Assembly: GCA_963920705.1 (NCBI GenBank) | Contig: OY987232.1 | Location: forward strand, 17,769,942-17,833,941 | Direction: 5' to 3' | DNA from: Odiellus spinosus | Lineage: Eukaryota > Arthropoda > Arachnida > Opiliones > Phalangiidae | DNA length: 64,000 bases | In this document: positions 34,213 to 45,758 of the stretch, in pieces | How the letters are laid out: each line of letters opens with the position of its first letter | Numbering within the stretch: position 1 is the first letter of the stretch | Position numbers and translations under genes: made by a program | Notes under the pieces: generated by a model | Database searches by the model: none | Seen by the model: the letters and a program-made list of their open reading frames with translations, nothing else | What the model was told of the DNA's origin: nothing

Positions 34213-34634
34213 TACGAATTAGACCCGGAGATAAAATTTTAATTAATAAACGAATTATCCATCAATTTATTCGAACGGATAACGGGCCGAGATAAAAATA
34301 CGACGTTTCTCGAAATCCGTAATAAAGAATGAAATATAATAATTCCATTTTTTTCATCTAAATCGAAAGGAACGGTTCTAGCTTCGAGATCTCAATTTTG
34401 GGTTAAAATAGACGAAGAAACTCTTTGGTTTCAAATTGTTCGTTATCGGCGAATGAATAACTTTATAACTCGTATCAATTTCCAATTTAACAATGAGTAG
34501 GAATTGCGTTAGTTTGTCGTTACATTCGGGTATCCGTTATCTCGAATAAGAAATGGATATTTTAATATCCGATTGACATTCACGATGCTCTTATTCAAAT
34601 AACAATTCAAGTTATACGAATTCCCGGCTCTAAT
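34213..34634 (+). mobile_element. M7 interspersed repeat, copy 1
   Basis: About 420 bp, repeated in inverse orientation at 56349-56765. Its right end GAATTCCCGGCTCTAAT resembles that of M6, so the two may be subfamilies. Non-coding. Confidence 0.65.
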
Positions 34635-34833
34635 ATCTTCTTTACCATGCCTTTACTTCAAATCTGGTCTAGATTTTTTTAAATAAATTTTCTCGCCAAG
34701 TTGGAAGATTTATTTACGTTTTAAGAATTTAATATTTTAACTTTAGCCCGCTATCTGATAGATGTGACAGGTTTAGTGACAGTTGGCAGGAAATGAAAGA
34801 TACAATTTGGGGACTAGGGGGAAGAGATTCAAG

Positions 34834-37800
34834 ATGAACTCTCAAAACTCGAAAGTAAGTTGTTGGCACTTGTCAATTAATATGTATGAAAATTCTTGGA
34901 CGAGATTTGAAAAATTAATCTAGACAAAAGTCTATCAATTTTATTCCATAAAAGTAAACAGCACCCTGTAGCTTAATACTATCAGCAAAGGTATATAATA
35001 ACCCCCTTCGGGGGGAAGTATGAAAGGTAGGCAAAATCGACGAACAACGAGTGCCCGGCGTAAATCGCGGCGGATCGACACACCGCTTTACTCCCAAAAA
35101 ATAGTTACACCATTTTGAACCTCACTAAATTTTCCCTACGCGCACTTCCGGAACTCGCGAGCCGAAGTCAACCTTCGACTCCATTTTAACAGACAGCCTG
35201 ACTCCCAGGAAGTTCTAAACACAAATCGTGCCGTCTTGTTTATACAAAGACCATTTACTAGAGTAGCGACATTGAGAAGTCCAGCGCGAGCTAGTGGGTT
35301 AGATAGTCAGCAGCGGGCTCTTGTTGTTCGTGATTTTTAGCATTGGTTGTATAGGGGCTTTCATACTTCCCCCCGAAGGGGGTTATTATATACCTCTGCT
35401 ATCAGCAAAGGTCCAGTTTTAAATCATGGCCCATCACTTAAAAATAGACAAAAAAGTCATCACCCCTGTCTGGCTAGAGTAATTTGGACTCTTCCTCGAG
35501 GGAGAGAGGGACGGAATTTAGACTGGCCACGCTTGGCTATCTTCCCTCCTTCCAACTCCGGAATGAATTTATCCGAAGAGTGGGGGCTTCCAATTTCACT
35601 ATTTACACAGCGTCTACGGCCGCTAGAGTGTCTCGAATCCTGCAGAATCTGCCGGTACATTTAACCGGACCTTTCCCAGAAGCCGATGAAACCCTCCTTT
35701 GAAGTCTACTACTCTAATGTTCCATATAGCGCTTCTCTCTGTATGGGTAAAATTCCCAATTTTACGAGATCGGAGGGGTCCTACTTCATACCCCCCTGTC
35801 TACGGAAAATTGGAAATTCTCTCTCTCCACAAACGACGACGTTTTTTTGACGAACTCCAAGGCTGCTAGAGATATTCGCTCGACGAACTCCCGCTCCGAA
35901 AATATCTACCGTTAGGAGGCGTACGAATCGCGATTTTTGAAACTAACCCATACAGAGAGGGGTAAACAAGACCCAGGAGTAATAGACTTCAAAGGAGGGT
36001 TTCATCGGCTTCTGCCTTTGCTGATAGTATTAAGCTACGGGGCGTTGTTCACTTTTATGGAATAAAAATTATAGACTTTTGGTATAGACGATTCCTCGAG
36101 TCAGAAGATAATCTAACTATAATTGTCGATATCAATCTCACGCTGTTATAATGGAATAAGTCTCCTAATGGCGTCCTTATAATTATGTCACCGTCTAGCT
36201 GTTTCACATGGTTTTTAATGATATAATTTAATTTGTTCCGTTTCAACCAGTTCTTTTCTTAATTTTTTTTTTGGAATATTTTTCTCTCTATTACTTCGTT
36301 AAAAAGGGTAATAAGCAGCAAATCGTTTAAATCTAATGGTCTAATTTAAGTGCCTATACAAAATTTTACTCAAAATTATTCAACAGTTTTCTCGGAAAGA
36401 GGATTTGAAATCGTTTTTTTAATATTTATCGATTCCTTATCGTTTAAATAATCCTAATCTAACAGTAAAAAAAATTACAAATAAATATTAAACAAGGAAA
36501 ATAGGCTTAGCTGAATTCATGGAGATTCTGAATATCTTCGCAATGAAGAGTCAGCGACCAATAAGCAGAGGCTGGTCGTAAAGGCGAGATCTTATGGTTA
36601 AACTTCCAATAAAATTCGATTGGTTGCTGACCCTTCAATGCGAAGAAATTCAGGATCTAAATGAATCCAGCTAAGCCTATTTTCAGGGTAAGTTTTAAAT
36701 TTATTTGTGAATTCAATTAGGTTTTATTCGCCCTTTAAGTTAGCTCTAAACGGTTTTCTGAACGCCTATTACGCCGACCTAGTGTTATTCTTGATTCTAA
36801 ATGACCTTTTCTTCATCACTGCCATTTAATAGTAAAGCTACGGTCACACTTGCATTTCCTAAATCGATTTGAAAAGGTAAAAATCAATATTCAAATCGCC
36901 AGGAATCGTTTAAAGGGTCACGTGTTCACGCATTATCTTTATAAATCGATTTATCGTAGCTTCATCTATCGGCTGTTGAAAGCAAATCGGTATGAAACTG
37001 GTTCCCGAAGCAGTTTCGATAAATCGAATCAAATCGATTCGTTCACACGACTTAAGCGAAACGTTTTGAAAAGGTTTAAATCGATTAAAAGGCCTAGTAT
37101 GAACGCGGCTTATGCCTTGTTGAAACCAAATCGTTGTGAAACTGGTTCCCGAAGCAGTTTCGAAAAATCGATTCGAGAAAAGACTTAAGCGAAACCAGAA
37201 GCCGATGAAACCCTCCTTTGAAGTCTATTACTCCCTGGTCTTGTCTACCCCTCTCTGTATGGGTTAGTTTCAAAAAGCGCGATTCGTACGCCTCCTAACG
37301 GTAGATGTTTTCGGAGCGGGAGTTCGTCGAGCGAATATCTCTAGCAGCCTCGGAGTTCGTCAAAAAAACGTCGTCGTTTGTGGAGAGAGAGAATTTCCAA
37401 TTTTCCGTAGACAGGGGGGTATGAAGTAGGACCCCTCCGATCTCGTAAAATTGTGAATTTTACCCATACAGAGAGGAGCGCTATATCGAACATTACAGTA
37501 GTAGACTTCAAAGGAGGGTTTCATCGGCTTCTGGCGAAACGTTTTGAAACTGTATAAATCGATTTCAAGGCCTAGTATGAACGCGGCTTTAGAAAATCGA
37601 AGCAAAGAACTTCTAACCGATCAATAAATGGAAGATTTTTCTTTTTTTTAGATTATCCATCAAATCAAATATGATTGAATGTTCTTTAGCTATAGAAAAA
37701 TTCTAACACGTCCTCATTTTTCAGGCGAGGCCTAAAAGCTTTTAACCCACTTCTCACCCCTGTTTCTGTCTCAAGGGGTTTGAATTTATTACGTGACTTT

Positions 37801-40800
37801 ACTTAAGCAAACGATAGGTTTTTTTTGAATAATGGTGTAGCATTGTATTTCGTTGAACTTTAATTAAATAAAGATAGAAGTTTAGATTATCATAAAAGTT
37901 TAGTCATGCTGAGTAATTCTTTTAACAATGCAACGTAACAAGTGATTTTTAATCGATTACTTATCGTTTAAATAAGCCTAATCCACCAGTAAATGTTTTT
38001 AGAAACAAATATTAAACTAGAAATAAATTTAAAACTTACCTTGAAAATAGGCTTAGCGATTCATGGATTCGTTTTGATGAGTCATCGTACAATGAGCAAA
38101 AGCTTTAATAACATTCGATTTGTCGCTGACACTTCAATAGTCCTGGTCGATTTGCCGGAAATAGGCCCTTGTCTCATAGCCGCGCCGCCATCTTTTTGTA
38201 GTAACAGGTTGCCAGACTATTCCTAATTTTATTTCCCACAAACCAAATTCAAGTTGTTAGTCCAACGCTTCCTATATGATAAAGTATAGGAGGCGTTGGT
38301 TAGTCTGTAGCTATTTTCACACTACAAAAAGATGGCGGACGATCAAGTGACAAAAAGTTTTCCCCGCCAAAATTTTCGCGAGGTTCTCTAGACTTCCGGT
38401 TTTGGAAATCGACCAGGACTATACGAAGATATTCAGATGATTTCCATGAATCCAGCTAAGCCTATTTTTCAGTGTAAGTTTTAAATTTATTTCTAGTTTA
38501 ATATTTATTTGTAATTTTGTTTTACTGGTGGATTAGGCCTATTTAAACGATAAGGAATCGATAAAAAAAACTTAATTGTTGTTAGGTTGCATTCTCCCTT
38601 TAATTAATTTAATTATATTATACCAATTAAGTTGAATTAAGAGTCAAAGTTTATACATACTGATCTGAAAGTAATTATGAACATAATCTGATTGGGTTAA
38701 TTAATTTACTGTTACTTTATGACGATAATTATGATTTTTTTTCAGACGGAATACGGACTAACTGATGAACAAATAGCAGGTAAATAAAAGTTACTATGAT
38801 TTTGAATTATTAAGAAACACTAGAACCAAATTAAACAGGGAAGACAATATAGCCAAGCGCGGCCCGCCTAAATTACGTCACTCTCTCCCGACTCAAAATA
38901 TCGAGGAAGAGTCCAAATCACTCGAGCATGACAGGGGTGATGACTTTTTTGTCTATTTTTAAGTCATGGGCTATGATTTAAAACTGGACCTTTGCTGATA
39001 GTATTAAGCTACGGGGCGTTGTTTACTTTTAAGTAGTAATGTTATAGTTTTTCGATGATGAATAATAAATATACCTTAAGCTGGGATCTATTAGTGGCTA
39101 GGTAATCTGCATGGGGAATGGTAAACACGATATTTGAAACTACTTAGCTCCTATTGAAGTCCTATTTCTTAATTTATTTCAGAATTCAAGGAAGCATTTA
39201 TGCTTTTTGACAAAGATTCGGATGGAATGATAACAGCAACGGAACTAGGAATTGTCATGAGGTCATTAGGTCAAAGGCCAACCGAAAATGAATTAAGAAA
39301 TATGGTTATTATGGTAGACCAGGATGGTAAGTTACTTTTATTCGGGGGGTTTGTCGTCTTCATCTCTTCATACATAAAAAATAGGCCATATTTAGGCTTA
39401 CTGACGTCATCTCGCGTTTTTTTAAACTCCCTCTTTGGAGAAATTCCGGAGTTTTGGGGGGGGGGGAGGGGGAGACAATATAGCCAAGCGCGGCCCGCCT
39501 AAATTCTGTCCCTATCTTCAGACTTAAAAATATCGAGGAAGAGTCCAAATCACTGGAGCCAGACAGGGGTGATGACTTTTTTTAGCTATTTTTAAGTGAT
39601 ATTATTAAGCTACGGGGCGTAGTTTACTTTGACGAAATTAAGTAATAGACTTTTGTTAGAACATATATTTTAAATAATAATTATAATCCTAGCTAGAATA
39701 AGTACTCCTTTGATGATGTTGCTTTTCGACAACAAATAATGCAGAGTTCCAAAACTAGTTATAAAGATCAAACTTTAAGGTAGTAACAATAACCTTTGAT
39801 GATATAAAGGTGAGATAATTATTCCGTAGAAACATAAACTAATTATTTAAGTAACTAGAGTTTGTCCGTTACTTATAAGTTAATTATGATAATAATAATA
39901 TTAAAAGACCCTTGAGAAAACAACAATGGATCTTAAAAGCCACTAGATTTCTCTTGGACGAAATTAAAGTCAAAAGTACATTAAAAGGGAAGTAGTTATA
40001 TGAAAAATATTTTTCATTTTAATTCTAAGTGGTTTATTTCCATTAGATCGAAAAATGTCTGATCGAATTCGATCAAATTTTGTTTCAAATGATCGAATCG
40101 AATTCGATCAAATTTATTTTATTCTCGTTTTAACTTTTGTGGCATTTGATCGATGTCCATTGGATCGAATTACAATTGATCGAAGTAGTAGTATTTAAAA
40201 TACTATTGTAGTAGAACTAAATCCTTTAGGGATTATTCTCATTAGATCGAACCTAAAATGATCGAACTAATTAAGTAGGTTTTTTTGTACAAAAAAATAC
40301 TTAAGCCTAAGCTTGGCTATGTTTGGTTGGGTTACGTTGGGTTGGGTTAGGTTAGGTTACGTTAGGTTAGGTTAGGTTAGGTCCAATGGAAGGGAAGCGT
40401 AAACGGGCAGGGCTTCAAGTCTTAGAAGTTTCCTCCTAAAATTGATTTCGATCAGGAAGCATTCGTACAAATGACACTTCGATCAAATGATATTCGATCA
40501 ATTGAGACTACCTTTAAAACCAAATAATTTCGATCATATGACCTTCGATCATTTGAGACAGCGTTCGATCATTTGGGATTCGATCAAATCGACCCCAATC
40601 TTGTAAGTAACCGAATATGGAGTAAAAAACACGAAATATGACGTCAATACGCCTAATTAGGGCCTAATTCTTTAGTTTTTACCGTTGCTCGTATCCAAAT
40701 TGGGGGACTTAATTTCAAAAAACCGCGATTTTAAAACGACATCTATGATCTTTCCACGTAAAATAATTAAAATACGCTTAATTCTAATTATATTTGATAA

Positions 40801-42347
40801 AAATTTGTTAAATATATTATTCGTGTCGCTATTAATTAAAATGTAAACGTTAGTAATCGAACCAGCCAATAGTATTTGAGCAAAAATAGTTTTATGTTTA
40901 ACTATATTATTATTTAAATTTCTGGTTAGAGTTTCGATTAATTAACTAATCAACTATTTGAATTATCAAGTTTTAAATAGTGAAAACAGCTTATTTTTAG
41001 AAAAGTTTCTTTCGTTGAACATGTTCACAAAAAACAACATAATTTAAATATTCCTAATATCTAATTCATGGGTGTGAACTTAAATTATAAATAATTGCAG
41101 TTATTTAAACCAAAATATTCAAAAACAACGCAATGGCATTTCAGGGTCAGTTTTCTTTTAAAGTTATGGACTTAATAATTTTTATTTAACTTAATTCCGA
41201 TGTGTTTAATGTTAAATTTGTAGATTACCATTCAAATTTTAATTTATGAATAATGGCAGAAGCCGATGAAACCCTCCTTTGAAGTCTATTACTCCCTGGT
41301 CTTGTCTACCCCTCTCTGTATGGGTTAGATTCAAAAAGCGCGATTCGTACGCCTCCTAACGGTAGATATTTTCGGAGCGGGAGTTCGTCGAGCGAATATC
41401 TCTAGCAGCCTCGGAGTTCGTCAAAAAAAAAAACGTCGTCGTTTGTGGAGAGAGAGAATTTCCAATTTTCCGTAGACAGGGGGGTATGAAGTAGGACCCC
41501 TCCGATCTCGTAAAATTGGGAATTTTACCCATACAGAGAGGAGCGCTATATCGAACATTAGAGTAATAGACTTCAAAGGAGGGTTTCATCTACTTCTGAT
41601 AATGGTAATATTTTAGGCAAAAATGTGCAGAAACTCCAAAACAAAAACATCCAAAAATATACCCAAAGTCTTAAAAACCCCAATGGTCTTATGAACTGGA
41701 CCATTTTGCTTAACTTAATTTAGATCTATTTAATGTTAAAATTGCACATTACCTTTCTAATTTCCGGCAGGTAATGGCACGATAGAGTTCAACGAATTCC
41801 TCCACATGATGTCAAAAAAGATGAAGGAGACAGACAGCGAAGAAGAACTTCGCGAAGCTTTCAGGGTGTTTGATAAAAATGGCGATGGCTTCATCAGCGC
41901 TCCTGAATTGAGGCACGTTATGACCAATCTCGGTGAGAAATTAACCGACGAGGAAGTAGAGGACATGATCAAGGAAGCCGACCTAGATGGAGATGGTCTT
42001 GTTAATTACGATGGTAAATATATTACGGACATATACTCCGAGATAAAACAATTATAACTTCATATCTCTAAAACCAAAAGTCTATAACGTTATTACATAA
42101 AAGTGAACAGCGGAGCGTAGCTTAATACTATCAGAAAAGGTCCCCCTACAGTTTTGTTTCGTATCCCATCACTTAAAAATAGACAAAAAAGTCATCACCC
42201 CTGTCTGGCTCTAGTAATTTGGACTCTTCCTCGATATTTTGAGTCGGGAGAGAGTGTTGGAATTTAGACAGGCCAACCTTGTGTACTTATATGAAATAAA
42301 GTTTTAGACTTTTGGTATTTCCATGGGAAGAAGAATTTGTAAGCTGA
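34834..42347 (+). CDS. Calmodulin-like EF-hand protein with a shortened C-terminus
   Basis: Five exons: 34834-34854, 38746-38779, 39183-39326, 41771-42013 and 42331-42347. They total 459 nt (152 residues), all junctions in frame and GT-AG. Four canonical 12-residue calcium loops: residues 28-39 ([12 protein letters not shown]), 64-75 ([12 protein letters not shown]), 101-112 ([12 protein letters not shown]) and 137-148 ([12 protein letters not shown]). In each, positions 1, 3, 5 and 12 are calcium ligands. The C-lobe is close to calmodulin and the N-lobe less so. The protein stops four residues after the last loop (EFVS), whereas calmodulin continues with a helix ending MMTxK, so half of the last helix is missing. 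Role inferred: calcium sensor that binds target peptides. The tiny first exon (MNSQNSK) rests on frame and donor only. GTAAGC inside the last exon could be a donor, but that would leave an 8-nt exon. Introns are packed with transposons. Confidence 0.8.
34986..35398 (-). mobile_element. M2 MITE, copy d, nested in M3
   Basis: Perfect 7-bp duplication CTATCAG, which is M3 end sequence. The left terminus is mutated to CAAAGG. Confidence 0.9.
35677..36014 (+). mobile_element. M1 MITE, copy 7 (orientation A), nested in M3
   Basis: Flanks CCTTTCC/CCTTTGC (six of seven). Confidence 0.88.
36429..36712. mobile_element. Palindromic element M8, copy in calmodulin intron 1
   Basis: Inverted arms: TCGATTCCTTATCGTTTAAA ... 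ATAGGCTTAGCT and AGCTAAGCCTATTTTCAG. The centre holds CTTCAATGCGAAGAAATTCA against its inverse. The right outer arm is missing compared with the copy at 37952. Confidence 0.65.
36840..37591. mobile_element. AATCGATT-rich repeat (M13), split by M1
   Basis: Begins CGGTCACACTTGCATTTCC. It has repeated blocks GGTTCCCGAAGCAGTTTCGA and GGCCTAGTATGAACGCGGCT. M1 copy 8 interrupts it. Related pieces lie at about 3255 and 61560-61650. Open frames over it are not protein-like. Confidence 0.55.
37196..37533 (-). mobile_element. M1 MITE, copy 8 (orientation B)
   Basis: Perfect 7-bp duplication GCGAAAC. Confidence 0.9.
37952..38561. mobile_element. Palindromic element M8 with nested M9
   Basis: Complete copy: starts TCGATTACTTATCGTTTAAA and ends TTTAAACGATAAGGAATCGA. 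M9 (38138-38421) sits in the middle. Confidence 0.7.
38138..38421 (+). mobile_element. M9 MITE, copy 1
   Basis: Inverted ends TAGTCCTGGTCGATTT / AAATCGACCAGGACTA; both ends carry TA, so a TA duplication (Tc1/mariner style) is possible. Inside is the hairpin CCAACGCTTCCTATA ... TATAGGAGGCGTTGG. Repeated at 55198-55481. Confidence 0.72.
38841..39051 (-). mobile_element. M3 fragment in calmodulin intron 2
   Basis: Inverse copy of the M3 body and one end (CTTTGCTGATAGTATTAAGC). The other end is missing. Confidence 0.65.
39411..39655 (-). mobile_element. M3 fragment in calmodulin intron 3
   Basis: Carries a G-rich stretch (39455-39475) and the end TACGGGGCGTAGTTTACTTT. It begins about 85 bp after exon 3. 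Confidence 0.6.
40031..40599. mobile_element. Foldback element FB3 (GATCGAA arms, TTAGG core)
   Basis: Same plan as FB1: a left arm with GATCGAATTCGATC units, a core GGTTAGGTTAGGTTACG (TTAGG-like), and a right arm of TTCGATCAAATGA units. Flanks ATTCTAAGT and CTTGTAAGT match at seven of nine, so the 9-bp duplication is decayed. It lies in calmodulin intron 3. Confidence 0.65.
41257..41598 (-). mobile_element. M1 MITE, copy 9 (orientation B)
   Basis: Perfect 7-bp duplication ATAATGG. Right end of the CATCTACTTCTG type. It lies in calmodulin intron 3. Confidence 0.9.
42075..42314 (+). mobile_element. M3 copy filling calmodulin intron 4
   Basis: Ends CAAAAGTCTATAACG and AGTTTTAGACTTTTG. It makes up most of the intron and stops 16 bp before the last exon, so its end contributes part of the pyrimidine tract of the acceptor. 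Confidence 0.68.
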
Positions 42348-42418
42348 TATAATATTAGTACTATAATTTATTCAGGCCAAAATTATTTCACCTAGGACGA
42401 AAAATACATGGATAATAT

Positions 42419-42756
42419 CAGAAGCCGATGAAACCCACCTTTGAAGTCTATTACTCCCTGGTCTTGTCTACCCCTTTCTGTATGGGTTAGTTTCAAAAAG
42501 CGCGATTCGTACGCCTCCTAACGGTAGATATTTTCGGAGAGGGAGTTCGTCGAGCGAATATCTCTAGCAGCCTTGGAGTTCGTCAAAAAAACGTCGTCGT
42601 TTGTGGAGAGAGAGAATTTCCAATTTTCCGTTGACAGGGGGGTATGAAGTAGGACCCCTCCGATCTCGTAAAATTGGGAATTTTACCCATACAGAGAGGA
42701 GCGCTATATCGAACATTAGAGTAGTAGACTTCAAAGGAGGGTTTCATCGGCTTCTG
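42419..42756 (-). mobile_element. M1 MITE, copy 10 (orientation B)
   Basis: Perfect 7-bp duplication ATAATAT. It starts 72 bp after the stop codon of the calmodulin-like gene, so it may be in the 3'UTR. Confidence 0.9.
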
Positions 42757-43272
42757 ATAATATAATCTTATAGAAATTAGTGTCCTTATTCGTCCTAGGA
42801 CTGAAGTTATACTTCAATTTCAATAAGAATAGCAAATAATTAAGCAAACAGCTCCCGCCATTAACAAACACAACCTGCATGGCTAAAAATGATATAAATT
42901 CGTGTGTATATAAGGCCTTAATTAACTAACCACAAGTTTTGTTGCATGGTTTTTTTTAATTATGAAAAAATAATATTTTTGTAAGGTCAGATTTTTGGAG
43001 AATTTTTTTGGTCTTTTTTTGGTTAATTTTTCATAAAATAAGCCGAAGTTTCAGCTTTTTTTGTGAGAGGTAAAAAAGGTAATGTAACTAACACTTGATA
43101 TTTTCTAATTTGTTTGAATATATGTTTGTAATTTCATTTCTTAAATATTAAAGATAATTTCCAGGTTATAAACTGAGTTTTAAAAGATTTCAAAACATAT
43201 AGATATTTATTTCACACGTCACAAGTACTACTGATGACGTTGCAATGGTTTCTCGCGTTTTTAAAGTCTAAC

Positions 43273-43659
43273 CAAAAGTCCATTACATTATTACATTAAA
43301 GTAAACATCGCCCCGTAGCTTAATACCATCAGTAAAGGTCCAGTTTTAAATCATAGCCCATCACTTAAAAATAGACAAAAAAGTCATCACCCCTGTCTCG
43401 CTCCAGTGATTTGGACTCTTCCACGATATTTTGAGTTTGGAGAGAGTGTTGGAATTTAGGCGGGCCGCGCTTGGCTATTTCGTCTTCCCTCCTTCCAACT
43501 CCGGAATGAATTTCTCCTCAGAGTGGCGCTTTCATTCATTATTTACACTAGCGGCCGCTAGAGTGTCTCGAATCAGAACAGCCGGTAGGTTTACCCGGAT
43601 CTTTGCTGATTAAGCTACTGGGCGTTGTCTACTTTTATGGAATAAGTTATGGACTTTTG
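43273..43659 (+). mobile_element. M3 element, long copy
   Basis: Both ends present: CAAAAGTCCATTAC and ATGGACTTTTG. The fullest uninterrupted copy in the window, including GCGGCCGCTAGAGTGTCTCG. Confidence 0.7.
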
Positions 43660-43721
43660 ATATGCCCCATAACTTTTAATTTTTGAGAAGCGTCATTGAA
43701 CATTTGTCCAATAAGTAAAAC

Positions 43722-44139
43722 CAGAGGTATATAATAACCCCCTTCGGGGGGAAGTATGAAAGCCCCTATACTACCAATGCTAAAAATCACGAACAACAAG
43801 AGCCCGCTGCTGACTATCTAGGCCACTAGCTCGCGCTGGACTTCTCAATGTCGCTACTCTAGTAAATGGTCTTTGTATAAACAAGACTACTCGATTTGTG
43901 TTTAGAACTTCCTGTCTCAGGAGTCAGTCTGTCTGTTAAATTGGAGTCGAAGGTTGACTTCAGCTCGCGAGTTCCGGAAGTGCGCGTAGGGAAAATTTAG
44001 TGTGGTTCAAAATGGTGTAACTATTTTTTGGGAGTAAAGCGGTGTGTCGATCCGCCGCGATTTACGCCGAGCACTTGTTGTTCGTCAATATTGCCTACCT
44101 TTCATACTTCCCCCCGAAGGGGGTTATTATATACCTCTG
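43722..44139 (+). mobile_element. M2 MITE, copy e
   Basis: Perfect 7-bp duplication GTAAAAC. Confidence 0.92.
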
Positions 44140-44669
44140 GTAAAACAAAGAATTCTGATAATTTTTTAAAATAACTGCGGAGTTACTGGACAAATGATCT
44201 CAATAGATAAAGAGGTATGATAAAACCTGGGGTTCACAAGCGTCCTCTTACGGCAAACTAACAAAACTGTGCGTGGCTGTCTATTCTATTTTGGAGCAAA
44301 GTTTTTATTGCCATGAATTATTTTTGGAGGTTTTTATTACGTATTTTATAATTGTGTTGTTGATGATAAAAAAAAATGTGAATTTTTCTTTGCATTTGCT
44401 GCCTCGATTCCTGCACAAACTCGCCTCCTCCTTGAGATATGAATTTTTTAACATTTTCAGAATTCGTCGCAATATTTCAGAATTTGTCACGATCTTGACG
44501 TCACCAAAGTGAAAATAAATCTACGAAGATCTAAACTAAAAACAATTCAACTTTCTTTCAACGAAGAAGTTTATTATCTATGGAATGGAAAATAAATTCA
44601 ATAAAAATAAAATGTCTTGAAATTTCCGTCATCGCCATTAAAATTGAATTGCTAATAGTATTTGGAAAT

Positions 44670-45233
44670 GATTTGGGTCCACTTGATCGACTCCCAAATG
44701 ATCGACAAGAGGTCCACTTGATCGACACCCAAATGATCGACTCACAATTGATCGACTCCCAAATGATCGACAAGAGGTCCACTTGATCGACTCCCAAACG
44801 ATCGACAAAGGGATCAAATGATTGATGCCTAATCCCAAATTACCGACAACAAAGGGGGCATTTGATCGTTTCCCAATTGGTCAACTTCGTAATAACGATA
44901 ATAAATAGATTAACCAACCTAACCTAACCTAACCTAACCGACAAACGAGTACTCTGACCCCATTTTCACGGAATAATTATTATTTGAATTAGTTCTTATT
45001 TATATACCATAATTTAACCTTTAATAGTTTCTTGCAAAAAAACTTTGACCTATACTCGTTACTCGCTAAAAAACTGGGCTGTCGATCAATTGGAATGGCT
45101 TGTCGATCAAATGGGAGTCGATCAAACGGGAGTCGATCAAACGGGAGTCGATCAAACGGGAGTCGATCAAACGGGAGTCGATCAAACGGACTCCTTGTCG
45201 ATCAATTGGAAGTCGAGCAAATGAACCTAAGCC
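44670..45233. mobile_element. Foldback element FB4, sister of FB2
   Basis: 564 bp. Same ends and arms as FB2 (GATTTGGGTCC to ACCTAAGCC) but with different numbers of arm units: it has five GTCGATCAAACGG-type units on the right. The core is CCTAACC repeats. Perfect 9-bp duplication TTTGGAAAT. Confidence 0.87.
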
Positions 45234-45423
45234 TTTGGAAATATATATGGTAACTCATCTCCCATTCCCGCCATGAATGTAAAGATTAAATTACCCTACG
45301 AATTTCTGTATTATTGTATAATAAAGCTGTTTTTATTTAATGAAAAGAATTTGCCTTAAAGTTATTGTTTTAAAAGGAGAATGCAATTGATAATTATTTT
45401 AGTTCCATCCTAGTCGGTAACTC

Positions 45424-45758
45424 CAGAAGCCAATGAAACCCTCCTTTGAAGTATACTACTCTAATGTTCGATAAAGCTCCTCTCTGTATGGGTAAAATTC
45501 ACAATTTTACGAGTTAGAAGGGGTCCTACTTCATCCCCCCTGTCTACGGAAAATTGGAAATTCTCTCTCTCCACAAACGACGACGTTTTTTTGACGAACT
45601 CCGAGGCTGCTAGAGATATTCGGTGGACGAACTCCCGCTCCGAAAATATCTACCGTTAGGAGGCGTACGAATCGCGCTTTTTGAAACTAACCCATACAGA
45701 GATGGGTTGACAAGACCCGGGAGTAATAGACTTCAAAGGAGGGTTTCATCGGCTTCTG
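45424..45758 (+). mobile_element. M1 MITE, copy 11 (orientation A)
   Basis: Left end CAGAAGCCAATG. No 7-bp duplication; instead CCTAGTCGGTAACTC stands just left of it and again at about 45793, so the right flank is rearranged. Confidence 0.85.

Larger units (their letters stand above)
28671..34833. other. Repeat-filled intergenic region, no gene supported
   Basis: Contains M1 copies 5 and 6, a CCCTGAC-rich region, M4, a foldback element and a 41-bp minisatellite, each listed. The stretch 32380-32760, after M1 copy 6, has an open frame (32424-32615) in GC-richer sequence that I cannot assign. Positions 29215-29760 and 30100-30820 show nothing recognisable beyond short repeats shared with 8700-8815. 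Confidence 0.45.
34925..36081 (+). mobile_element. M3 element with nested M2 and M1
   Basis: M3 has long inverted ends CAAAAGTCTAT...ATAAAAGTAAACA...GTAGCTTAATACTATCAG, with the inverse at 36015-36081. Its body includes GTCATCACCCCTGTCTGGCT. Here it holds M2 (34986-35398) and M1 (35677-36014). Flanks ATCTAGA/GTATAGA match at five of seven. It lies in intron 1 of the calmodulin-like gene. Confidence 0.78.

Noticed and set aside
41133-41146. ATGGCATTTCAG followed by GGTCAG as a start exon for the calmodulin-like gene
   Set aside because: It lies between exons 3 and 4 and cannot be joined in order; the exon at 34834 fits frame and order.
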